Assembly: GCA_031002005.1 (NCBI GenBank) | Contig: CM061921.1 | Span: 177,886,935 to 177,950,934 of the forward strand | From: Vandiemenella viatica | Taxonomy: Eukaryota; Arthropoda; Insecta; Orthoptera; Morabidae | Direction of reading: 5' to 3' | Length of the DNA stretch: 64,000 nt | Shown here: positions 43,221-53,557 of the stretch, piece by piece | Layout of the letters: each line of letters opens with the position of its first letter | Position numbering within the stretch: the first letter of the stretch is position 1 | Position numbers and translations under genes: made by a program | The notes under the pieces: generated by a model | Told to the model about the DNA's origin: nothing | What the model saw: the letters and a program-made list of their open reading frames with translations, nothing else | The model's database searches: none

Positions 43221-44624
43221 GAGCGTGGAATGTTAGAAGTCTGAATAGGGCAGGTAGGTTAGAAAACTTAAAAAGGGAGATGGAACAACTTAGATGTTGT
43301 TGGGATTAGTGAGATTAAATGGAAGGACGCACAGGATTTCTGGTCTGGGGAACACAGGATAATTAGCACACAAGCTGTCAATGGAGTCATTGGAGTAGGA
43401 TTTGTAATGAACAAGAAAGTAGGGAAACGGGTGAGTTATTATGAACAGTTTAGTGACAGGATTATTTTGATGAGGTTAGAAACTAAGCCCGTTCCAACCA
43501 CATTAGTACAAGTGTATATGCCAACGTCACACGAAGATGACGAAGAAATAGAAAAAATATATGCTGAAATTAAAGAATTAATCCAATATGTGAAGGGGGA
43601 GGAAAATCTAATAATCAAGGGTGATTGGAATGCGAAAGTGGGAGAAGGATTAGAGGGGAATACTGTAGGAAGTTTTGGTATAGGTGAAAGAAACGAGCGA
43701 GGAAGCAGATTGCTAGAATTTTGTGAAAAATATAAGCTAGTAGTGGCAAACACACTGTTTAGAACCATACGAGGAGAATATACACCTGGAAACGTCCTGG
43801 GGATACGGGCAGATATCAGCTAGATTATATCAGGTCAAACAGAGATTCAGGAATCAAGTTCTAAACTGTAAAGTTTACCCAGGAGCAGACATAGACTCTG
43901 ACCATAATTTGATAATAATGAAGTGCAGGCTGAAATTTAAGCGAATAAGGAAGTAATATAAGCAGAACAGACTGGTAGTGAATAAACTCAAACAATCTAG
44001 CACGAGAGAAAAATTTGCAGAAATGGTAGACTTAGATCTAAAAAGTAACTCTGAAAGCAGCTCAACCGAGGACGAACGGAATACATTAAAGACTGAAATA
44101 ATGAAAGCTGGTAAAGAAACATTAGGCTTTAGGGAACAAGCTGCCAGAAAACCTTGGATCATAAAAGAAATTTTGGAGCTGATTGATCAGAGGAGAAGGT
44201 ACAAAAATGCTCAGGACGAAGCAGGAAGAGAGCAGTACACACAATTTAGAAATCAAATAAATAGGAAATGCAAAATAGCAAAAGAAAAATGGCTACAAGA
44301 AAACTGTGAAGAAGTAGAAAAGGAAATGGTCGTAGGTAAAGTAGATGTTGCATATAGGAAGATCAAACTGAATTTTGGAGAAATGAAGAAAAGAGGTATG
44401 AACATTAAAGCTGCCGATGGGAAACCTCTTTTAAGTTCAGAAGATAGAGCTAACCGATGGAAGGAATACATTGAGAAACTATATGTTGAGGACGACTTGA
44501 ACAATAGTGTAATGGAAAAGGAAGGTGATGTCGACATTGATGACTTAGGAGATCCTGTTTTGAGTACAGAATTTAATAAAGCTCTGAATGACTTGAATGC
44601 AAGTAACTAAGAGGCTTCGCAAGG

Positions 44625-46241
44625 TTATGCCTTCACTGATTAAGGAAAATGGGAAATTATCCGAAACTAGCGTAGAGAAAGCAGAAATCTTGAATAATAT
44701 ATTTAAAAAAGCTTTCACGTCAGAAAACTCAGAGTAGATTCCGACATTTGCCAATCGTACCAACAAAATTAAGAATGATCTCGTTCTTGATGTCGAGGGA
44801 ATAACTAAATTGCTTATGAATGTAAAAACCAATAAGGCTTCCGGACCAGACGGTATTCCTACAAGATTCTACTCCAGGTACGCAAAGGAAATTGCACCGT
44901 ATTTGATGAAATTATATACCGCCTCCTTGGATCAAGGAAAAATACCAGCCGAATGGAAGACCGCCTTCGTAAGTCCAGTGTTTAAAAATGGGAATGTTAA
45001 TGATCCTCAAAATTATAGACCGATCTCGTTAACATCAGTATTTTGTAGGATTTTAGAACACATCATCTATTCAAATGTCATGCGGGTTTTGGATGAAGAT
45101 GAGCTTTTAAACCCAAATCAACATGGATTTAGAAAAGGCCGATGCTGCTAAACACAACTTGCACTTTTAATTCACGACTTGTGCCTTATTATAGATGGGC
45201 AATCCCAGGTTGATATAGTTCTATTAGATTTTAAAAAAGCTTTCGACACTGTGCCTCACGCTAGGTTACTTAGGAAACTTCGTGGCTACGGCATATCTAG
45301 ACAAATATGCGACTGGGTTGCAGACTTTCTGAAGGGCAGAACACAGTGTGTAGTTCTCGACGGTGAGAGTTCATCATTTACCGAGGTGAGGTCCGGGGTT
45401 CCCCAGGGAAACGTGATAGGGCCTCTGTTGTTTCTCATATACATTAATGATTTGTGTGACATAATAAGGGCGATGAAAAGATTATTTGCCGATGATGCTA
45501 CTATTTATCGTGAAATCAAAACCCAGGAAGACTGCGCTTTGTTACAAGACGACATTATGAAAATAATTGCGTGGTGTAAAGACTGGCAGTTGGAGTTAAA
45601 CGCTAATAAGTGCCAAGTCATGCGTATAAGTAAAAAGATGACACCATTTAGCTCTGAATATACAATTAATGGTACTGTCCTTAGAACTGTGGATTCCGAT
45701 AAATACCTAGGGGTAACAATTCGTAATTATTTATCGTGGAGTGAACATATCGAGAATGTAATTGGGAAAGCAAATCGTATGCTATAAATTCCTAAGTCGT
45801 AATTTAAAACAATGCACTCCTGAAGTTAAATCGATTGCATGTAAGTCTCTAGTCCGTCCTCACTTGGAATATTATTGTTCTGTATGGGGTCCCCATCAAA
45901 AGGGGTTAATGGAGGCAGTAGAGATGGTCCAGAGAAGGGCCGCCCGATTCGTGACAGGTATATATAGTTGGAGGGAAAGCGTAAGTGCGATGCTTAAGGA
46001 GTTAGGTTGGGATGACCTGGAACACCAAAGTCGTTGCTCTCGGCGGAAGCTAATTGAAAAATTCATGACTGATATATTTCAGAATGACAGCAAAGAAATA
46101 TTGCTACCAGCAACATTCGTATCTCGGAATGACCGTGAAAATAAGATAAGAGAAATCAGGGCCCGAACCGCTTCTTTTCTGTATTCATTTTTTCCGCGAG
46201 CGATTAGGGAATGGAATAGAAAGGATTTACCGGGCGAGTAA
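44625..46241 (+). pseudogene. LINE reverse transcriptase (three main frame breaks)
   Basis: Has [48 protein letters not shown] then a stop, [38 protein letters not shown] and RLFADDATIYREI (catalytic FADD). A frameshift follows at about 45785. The C-terminus is [18 protein letters not shown]. The GFRKGR segment missing from the 14.7-17.8 kb copy is present here, so the two copies repair each other's reading. Confidence 0.83.
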
Positions 46242-46284
46242 ACTTAAAATTCGACAAGAGTATCTTTCGATAAAGCTCTCCGGC

Positions 46285-46375
46285 CATCCTGATCTGGGTT
46301 TTCCATGGTTTTCCCAGATCGCTCCACGCGAATGCTGGGATGGTTCCTCACAATAGCCCATGGGCGCCTCCTACC
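46285..46375 (+). repeat. SINE-like core inside the LINE 3' UTR (plus copy)
   Basis: CATCCTGATCTGGGTTTTCC through CATGGTTTTCCC to GGGATGGTTCCT matches the SINE body at 62013-62102 at 55 of the first 64 positions, without gaps (hand alignment). It is bounded by the ORF stop region and the GCACCCTC motif. Confidence 0.78.
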
Positions 46376-47945
46376 ATATCACGTATATCCCTTCCAAACT
46401 ATTACCCTTTCGGATAGGTGCAATGCACCCTCTACCACACATTTTTAGTGAATCGCAGAGTAATAGGAGTAGTAATAGTAAGGCAGTTGGAATTGATGAG
46501 ATCCCTGCAGAACTTCTCAAATCCTTAGGAGAAGAAGGAATCGAAAGATTATTCAAGCGGATATCAAAAAGTTATGAAACAGGAGAAATTACAACTGATT
46601 TTAATAAAAATATCATCGTCACACTTCCGAAGAAAGCACAAGCCGACAAATGTGAGAACTATCGCACCATTAGTCAAACATCACATGCTTCAAAATTACT
46701 GATCAGAATAATATACAGAAGGATGGAAAGGGTAGTAGAAAAGAAAGTAGGTGAAGATCAGTTTGGGTTTAGGAAAAAATCGCAGTACAAGGCAAGCAAT
46801 TCTGTCTTTAAGATTAATACTTGAAGGGTGGATCAAGAAAAACAAAGATACTTTTATGGCATTTGTTGATTTAGAAAAAGCTTTTGATAATGTTAGTTAA
46901 GACAAGATGTTCAAAATTTTAAAGAATTCAGGTCTAAAGTATCGAGATAGAAGAAGACTCTATAAACTGTATAAGAATCAAGTGGCTATAATAAAGTAGA
47001 GAATCACGAGAGACATGCATCAGTTAAAAAGGGTGTGAGACAGGGTTGTAGTCTATCCTCGTTAATATTCAACTTGTATGTAGAAGAAGCAATGAAGAAA
47101 GTCAAAGAAACATTTCCATGTGGCATAAGTTTTCAGGGAGAAAAAAATCAGTATGCTACGATTTGTTGATGACATTGTCTTGTTAGCAGAAAGGGCTGAG
47201 GATATTGAGAAGTTATTGAATGGAATGAACAAAATACTGAAGGAAGATTTTGGACTGAATATAAATCAAAGCAAGACAAAAGTGATGAAATGTAGCAGAA
47301 ATGATACCAATACTAGTAGATTAAATATAAAAATAGGATCGAATGCAATAGGAGAAGTAAGTGAGTTACTTGGGAAGCAAAATTACAACCGATGGCCGAA
47401 GCAGGAATGATGTTAAAAGCAGAATAGCACTAGCAAAACGAGCCTTCATGAAAAAGAGAAACCTTTTAGTTTCAAATATTGATTTAGGAATTAGAAAGAA
47501 CTTTTTAAAACTCTTTGTGTGGAGCACAGCACTTTATGGTAGTGAAACATGGACTTTAGAAATACCGGAAAGAAAGAAAATTGAAGCATTTGAAATGTGG
47601 TGCTACAGAAGAATGCTGAAAATTAAGTGGACTGACAAAATAAGAAATGAACGAGTTTTGGAAATGATGGGTGAGAAAAGAAATTTGTGGAAGAAGCTTA
47701 CAGAATGAAGAGGCAGGCTGGTAGGTCATATTTTGAGACATGCTGGATTGGTCAATTTGTTAGTGGAGGGAACAGTGGAAGGTAAGAACTGTAGAGGAAG
47801 ACAGAGATTAGAATATATGAAGGAGATAATTGAGGACGTGGGTTGGAAGGGGTATGTAGAAATGATGAGGTTAGCACAGGATAGGAAGGGATGGAGGATT
47901 GCATCAAGCCACCAGTCGAAAGACTGACGACAGCAAAATCCAATT

Positions 47946-48679
47946 GCAACGAAATTTGTTTTTATATCACAATGTATTATATTGGAAGAACGTGTGCATG
48001 TATAAGATCTTGCAAATAATGTGTTATAAAAAAATTGTCTGGAACAATTTAAAGTTCTAGTTTTCCACTCTCAGTTGATTTTTTTTATTTTATAAATAAC
48101 AGACTTCACCTACTATACCGCCGAACGTTAATTCTTTTTCTCACGCTTTGGTGCAAGCCTCTAACAATGATGAAATTGGTGTTCAGGTTTTTATAAAAAT
48201 GCGGATATAATAACAAAGTACTTAGCGATAGATTACTCATACTCTATTTAATTTTTTTATACAAAAATGATTAGATCTTAAAATTATTGCTTCTATATAC
48301 ATGAGACCAATGACACAAAAAATATTTTTGGAATACTGCAAGTTCAAAAAAATTATAATATACACCTTTCTTTCAAAACGTTTAGGCCATAAAATTTATT
48401 CCTCCATGTGAGATCATGGTTTAGAAAAGTTTTTTTACAAATGAATCAAGTATAAACAAAAATTACAGAGTGATTTTTTTTAACTATTAGGAATCCCACC
48501 AAAAATATATATTTTGTATGTGAGATCCAAAAAGCAATTTTATTTGAAATAATATGTTGCAGTGAAGTGACAGCGCTCAGAGGCTCCTGACGTCAGCAAT
48601 TTCTAATTTTTAATGATGAAAAAAATTCTAATTGTTAATTTTTATTTTACCTACCATTGTGTAGTTGGAAATACATTTT
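47946..48679. other. Very AT-rich sequence, nothing recognised
   Basis: Low-complexity A- and T-rich DNA without coding potential. Its right end may belong to the 3' flank of Polinton relic B. Confidence 0.5.
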
Positions 48680-49440
48680 CAAGAGCACAAATACACCATA
48701 ATTTGTCTTAAATTCCTTGGCAACCAAGAAGATGGTCTTCATGTTTATGGTATGTTTGAACTGAGCGAGTGATGCTTTTATCACACCAGCTTCCTCACAA
48801 CAGTAGTCAGAGGTGTATACTGGACAGCACGATCATGCAATATTAGGAAGTATGCTAAAGTATTTGCAAGGAAATTATCTCTGTTTTACCTTAACTTACT
48901 CGTTCTGTCGTGAACAGTCAATTACAAAGAGAGCTTTTGATGCGAAAAATTCATCAAGCTTTAATAAAGGCGAAGAACATTGTCATTCATAATATGGCTG
49001 TTGAAACCTGATGTAAAGGTCATACAAGTTAAGCCGAGCTGCCAAATTTCGTATGGACACCTCTTATCATTTAGGTACACTATTGTACTGGTTAGATAAC
49101 AGGAGTCAAATATGCATGTACTAAATTCTTCGTTGTATTTACTGTTTGTCTGGAATCCCACAATCACCTACATTTTTCCATCTGTGTCGAAGTCTCTACA
49201 GCCCATATGTATTTACTACCTGCAGTTAGGAGTGGGCATTCAAATAACTCCTGAAATTATTTTCCAAGATTTAAGTAAAACAAATCTTTTATTGCCACCA
49301 CACAAATATGAGGCATTTTCGAGACGAACTTAATTGTGACAAATTTTCTCTTCTGCTGGTTCTGGGCAACTGTTATATGCGAACTAGTGTCATCTCTATT
49401 ATGAATCAGCATCAGCTCTCGTTTTACATTTAAAACCAAT
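48680..49440 (-). pseudogene. Polinton capsid-like protein relic (copy B)
   Basis: Read right to left: KRELMLIHNRDD, then KFVTIKFVSKMPHICVV. After frameshifts come ETSTQMEKC and VIVGFQTNSKYNEEF, FDSCYLTSTIVYLNDKRCPY, and finally LDEFFASKALFVIDCSRQNE. This order matches a protein repeatedly found in Polinton-type elements, which I believe to be the jelly-roll capsid protein. No polymerase or integrase is visible nearby. Copy A at 24600-25920 is its closest match in the window. Confidence 0.55.
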
Positions 49441-50169
49441 CTGTTGTCTATTTGGGAACCAACAGAACCCCCAAAAGGATACTGATTGGTAAACAGACAT
49501 CGATATAGCTATTCACGATTTTATGCCCTTAATTCCATCCTGCGTTGTTCAGTACACCAAGATCCTGCAAGTTGTTTGAAATGTATGTCTTCATACGCTT
49601 GTAATACAAACGTTAATGGTTACATATAATTCGACACCATTACGTTCAAGCAGAATTTGGTGTAAATGTGGAATTTGCAGGTCAAATCATAATCGATTAA
49701 CAGAAAGTTTTCACAAGGTTGTGTGCACGAATCTTGGTTCTGTATAGTTATGCAGATCTCATTATTGTTAATATAGTTGCTTGCTGCCTGTCAATGATTT
49801 ATCAAACTCAATTCTAGTGAATATATCACATATTCCTTCGATTTCTTGTGACTGCGTATCCCCATGAGTAAAGAAACTGTATATCGGGAGGTGTTAATCG
49901 ATTCAGTTTTGTCTCAAGACTGTTTGTATGATTCGCTTCCTGTTATTTCGTACGCTCACTCATTTTTATACCCTACTATTTGTAACACCCAAAAAGAATG
50001 GCCTGAATCACTCAAGATTCAGAAGATGTGCAAAATAGTGGAACATGCACGTAAGCCCACCAGCGCCCTCTTTTGTGTGACCAGACAGGTTAGTGTAACA
50101 CTACTCTCAATCATTGCAGAGCTATCAAACGAAGTGGAAACATGCATACAAGTGCCAGCATGGCTCGTT
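49441..50169. other. Unassigned, possible N-terminal remains of Polinton relic B
   Basis: The minus strand should hold the N-terminal half of the capsid-like gene but no block is readable. A plus-strand frame at 49864-50199 has no recognised domain. Confidence 0.3.
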
Positions 50170-51400
50170 GACTTCAGAGGGTGCAGCATCAGTATGTGAG
50201 TGAGTTCGAAAAAGGCAGAATGACTGGTCTCCGGGGAACGGATTTTGTCGTATCATGACGTTGCGGTTTGTACAGGGTACGCTGCAATGAAGAACCAATA
50301 GATAGAAGAAGGGCGCAGGGCCGGCGCTAGGATTCTCAGGCCCCGGGTAAGTGACCTTAGACACCCCCCCCCCAAATATTTTTAATTTACCCTTTTCTTT
50401 AGATAAACTCAGAAAATTTTAATACAAAAATGTTCATAATTATTGGTGCAGATTTTAAAATTTGTGTTTGATTTTGATTTATTTAGGCACTCAGGCCGTC
50501 GGGCCCCCCCTTTGGTGGCTCGGGCCCCGGGTACTTTTGCCCCGCTTAACCCCCCCTAACGCCGGCCCTGGAAGGGCGTACGCACCGACGTGCGGGACTG
50601 GACCACACAACGTGGGAACAACGCCATATTGTCTGCATGACCGCAACCGACTGAACAGCTTCGTCCTCAGTATTGGCTGGACGTTGGAGCACTGCAATGG
50701 GTGTGAATATGTCTACATTGATAGTCTGATGCTTTCTGCTTAGGGCTGGACTGTTGGCGCTCATGCCATTGCGTCTGCTTTCAATGAACAGAAACAGCCA
50801 ATGTCTCAAACTGCAATGACCCCATGAACGCCATCACTGATGTGATTAGTTGCAGACGAGATCCGCTACAACTTGTCCTACAGTGAGGACCTATAGCGTT
50901 AGATGCTACTGTGGTGATCTTAATCGAGCAGATGGCACTGTTGGGCGGCATAGCGGACAAACACCAAGTGTGATGATTGGGGGCGCCATTGGCTGTAACT
51001 TACATCTCGTCTCCTATGTATTGAGGGCAATCTGATCAGCAACTGCTATATGAGGGAGGTTTCAGAGGTTGAGGCACTGCCCCTCCTGTAGACAGCTCCA
51101 AATGCCATATTTCAGCAGGACAATGCCCGGACACATGTGGCGAGTAATGTGCAAACCTTCTTCGAAGAATGACTGGTACCACTGCTTCTCTGGCCTGCAC
51201 TTTCCCGTAGAATGTTGTGTTGACCATTGAACATGACAGGGATACGGTTTTTCGTTCTCTATTGTAGATGCTTTCTGTACGTAGCATTGTGTTCCCTAGC
51301 AGCTTATCCAGGTTCTCATAGATTCCATGCCACAATGTCAAGTGCCTCTGATTGTATCAAATGGTGGCTTCACACTGCACTGAATTCTCACGGTCAAAGC
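50170..51400 (+). mobile_element. Tc1-like transposon relic, interrupted by a hAT MITE
   Basis: Plus-strand text: FEKGRMTGLRG (HTH region); after the MITE, RTHRRAGLDH (across frames) and IVCMTATDR. Further on there is IFQQDNARTHVASNVQTFFE (second catalytic D region) and WPAL, where WPA...SPDLSPIE should follow. Many stops are present. Terminal repeats could not be delimited. Coordinates are approximate at both ends. Confidence 0.65.
50316..50570. mobile_element. hAT-type MITE, 255 bp, perfect 8-bp TSD
   Basis: Ends CAGGGCCGGCGCTAGG and, inverted, CAGGGCCGGCGTTAGG. Both sides are flanked by GAAGGGCG (50308-50315 and 50571-50578). The ends are extremely GC-rich, with C-runs, and the centre is AT-rich. 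It has no coding capacity. It lies in the Tc1 relic, and removal restores the RRAG-type coding context. Confidence 0.88.
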
Positions 51401-52288
51401 GCTCTGTAATACTTATCATTTCTGCATTTTCATGTCCCTAATCAATGGAACAAATTTTATTTTAATCATATGTCTCCTTCTAGTTGTCGGAAATTTGACA
51501 AACAGTAATATATGTAGTCTTAGAGTAATTGGTCCCCCACTGAAATTCACCAGCTTACCATCCTGATCTACGACTGTGATGACGATAATCTGGAGGGTTT
51601 TCACCATGACTGTGAGGTATATGATATGAGCGGATACTTCAACTATTTTGTACTCTGGTGGTACTCTTGGGTAAAATTAATATGGTGTATGGTTCAATTT
51701 GTTATTTTCGTGATTCTGTCCATATACTGTGCTCTATACGGACTGCAATAACTCTGACGATTTGACTGTGTTGTCTGAGATATGAAAATTTTGTTTTGGT
51801 TTCGTGAAACTAATTTCCACAGGTATCTGTACTCTTTATTTTAATAACAAAATCCTTGTTGTCAGTCTGCTTGCTCAAATAATTTGAGGAATCGTCAGTA
51901 TGGTAAGGTCCTGTGGGTATTTCAACCACCTGATTACCCGCGTAATAAAATTTGCAGTTTGTCAGTTCTGTATATCACATTAAATTGTACGTTTTAAAAT
52001 AAATCAAGCTGATTTATTACACTCCCTGGCTGATATCTGTTAGAGAAAAGTACTGACAAGATTGAGCTATTATCAGACAAGCACTGTGTCTAAGTTATAG
52101 GCTAGACTAATTTCATGGAATCTCAAATGGGAACTCCAAGCATAAATGACCACAAATGTGTGTACCAAATTTCTAGACCCATACTGCAATAAATTGGTTA
52201 GGGTAGTTAGAAAAGTATCGCAACAATTTCAGTTGTGCTTTAAAATCTCTAAGACTGTCGAAATACTTAACCATTTTTGTACTTTATA
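51401..52288. other. Unassigned AT-rich sequence
   Basis: No gene or repeat family recognised between two Tc1-like elements. Confidence 0.5.
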
Positions 52289-53439
52289 CACTGTCTACCT
52301 ATAAGTAATTGGACTCCTGTGCACAATGTTTACTCGGTGGTTGTCAACCCGTTGTAAGCTTATGCAGCCAACTCCTGCGGCTATAATAGCAGCCAACCTG
52401 TCTGATATGATCTCTACGAGTGTACACCGGACATCCACTGGAATCCGTTCCCAGTCATTTTTCAATCATTCCATGAGTTGAGCAATAAATCTTGGCTGCT
52501 CCTGACGATCCTTCACTTGGTCATCCAATTGTCCCAAAGCAGTTTTATAGGGTTGAGGTCGGGGCTCTGGGTGGGCAATCCAATCGCCGAACATTGTTAT
52601 CGGCGTACCACAGCACAGTAGCCTTTGGAACATGGCACATGATGTTGTCACCCTTAAAGTAACATAGGTCCATTCTGTAAAAACGCCACAATGTTGGGAA
52701 CATTTTATCACCCAGAATTATACAATAGATCTCTGTGTTAATGCTACTACGCACAAACACCAGCGGTACTACGCAAAAGGCTGTGCAAAAGACCCACATC
52801 TTTGCTCACCACAGACTATCTTGCACACTAAGCCCTTCACCAGGTACACACAAAACTCATATACGTCCTTCAAACGGGAATAATATAAACCTCGATTCCA
52901 CAGAACCGATTTCTACTGCACCAGTGTCTATTTTCGACGGTCCAAACGTCACCTCACTCGCGGAGCTTTATTGCTAATCATGATATGCAGCTTATGTGGC
53001 GCTTATGTGCAGCTGATCCTCCAAAACATCCAAGTTTCTGGGATTCTCTACGCAATGGTCTGTTGCAGTATAAAACGCCTGTCGGATGATAGGCATGGGT
53101 TGTGCAAAATTTTTGACAATTTCACATTCCAGGGTTCTGCGGTCAAAATTGGGAGTCGCCCAGGACGCACAATGCCCATCGATCTTCCACTTACGCAGGA
53201 CAAAAATGCAACCGTTGATTTTGGCCTCTTAAACTTAATTTCAATCGCCAGTCTAAACAGCCCTCTGAGACGGCAATCCACAATCACATCTTTATCGAAG
53301 TCTTATAGCTCTGTAACTCACGCCATCTCCATGTCAACTGCTTCTACATAAGCCTGCAGCATATGACAGACACATAAGTCCACTGACGTACTGAATTACC
53401 TATCCTCACAGGTGTTCAATTACTTTTTGGTAGATAATG
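52289..53439 (-). mobile_element. Tc1-like transposon with TIRs and TA duplication
   Basis: The ends CACTGTCTACCTATAAGTAA and, inverted, CATTATCTACCAAAAAGTAA extend to about 33 bp with 27 matches. TA flanks both ends. It is 1151 bp. On the minus strand the transposase shows YFKGDNIMCHVPKATVLWY (second aspartate) and SPDLNPIKLLWD, where the catalytic glutamate has become lysine. Several stops and a frameshift separate these. Dead but structurally complete. Confidence 0.82.
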
Positions 53440-53557
53440 TACTGTACATGCCACCCAGTGTATCCCACCACTTTCACTAGTGTCCAAGTTGACAATACTT
53501 CTTTCACGGTTATGAATTTTATTTGTCAATGTAACAAGCTCGTCAATTTCCGGATCA

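Larger units (their letters stand above)
44607..46476 (+). mobile_element. CR1/L2-type LINE, 5' truncated, inserted in the RTE-like LINE
   Basis: Flanked by AGTAA at 44602-44606 and 46477-46481. It starts in the linker between endonuclease and RT (LRKVMPSLIKENGKL) and runs through RT, 3' UTR core and the GCACCCTCTACCACACATTT motif to an AGTAAT-type tail. It is the same family as 14719-17838, often identical over ten or more residues. Confidence 0.85.
43230..47930 (+). pseudogene. RTE-like endonuclease-reverse transcriptase
   Basis: The endonuclease has WNVRSLNRAGRLENLKREME, VQVYMPTSHEDDEE, IIKGDWNAKVG and DSDHNLII (across frames). The connector at 43978-44606 is one open frame (IKEILELIDQRRRYKNA, RANRWKEYIEKLY). 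The RT part has KAVGIDEIPAELL, VTLPKK, QFGFRK, AFVDLEKAFDNV (frame-shifted), LRFVDDIVLLAE (catalytic FVDD), YLGSKITTDGRSRNDVKSR and LYGSETWTLEIPERKKIEAF. Six or more stops and frameshifts disable it. Confidence 0.8.
43221..47945 (+). mobile_element. RTE-like LINE, split by a CR1/L2-type LINE
   Basis: Begins abruptly at GAGCGTGGAATGTTAGAAG (5' truncated), contains endonuclease and connector (to 44606), then resumes at 46482 with the reverse transcriptase. It ends near 47945 after GAAAGACTGACGACAGCAAA. Excising 44607-46476 and one AGTAA copy restores the frame: NDLNAS is followed directly by KAVGIDEIPAELL. The family resembles craniofacial-development-protein-2-like RTE elements. Relics 1 and 2 at 6.4-7.2 and 10.7-12.5 kb belong to the same family. 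Confidence 0.8.

Noticed and set aside
53418..53445. Target duplication for the LINE at 53558-55965
   Set aside because: Candidate words near both ends (GGAATAATAC and AGAATACC) match too poorly to claim.
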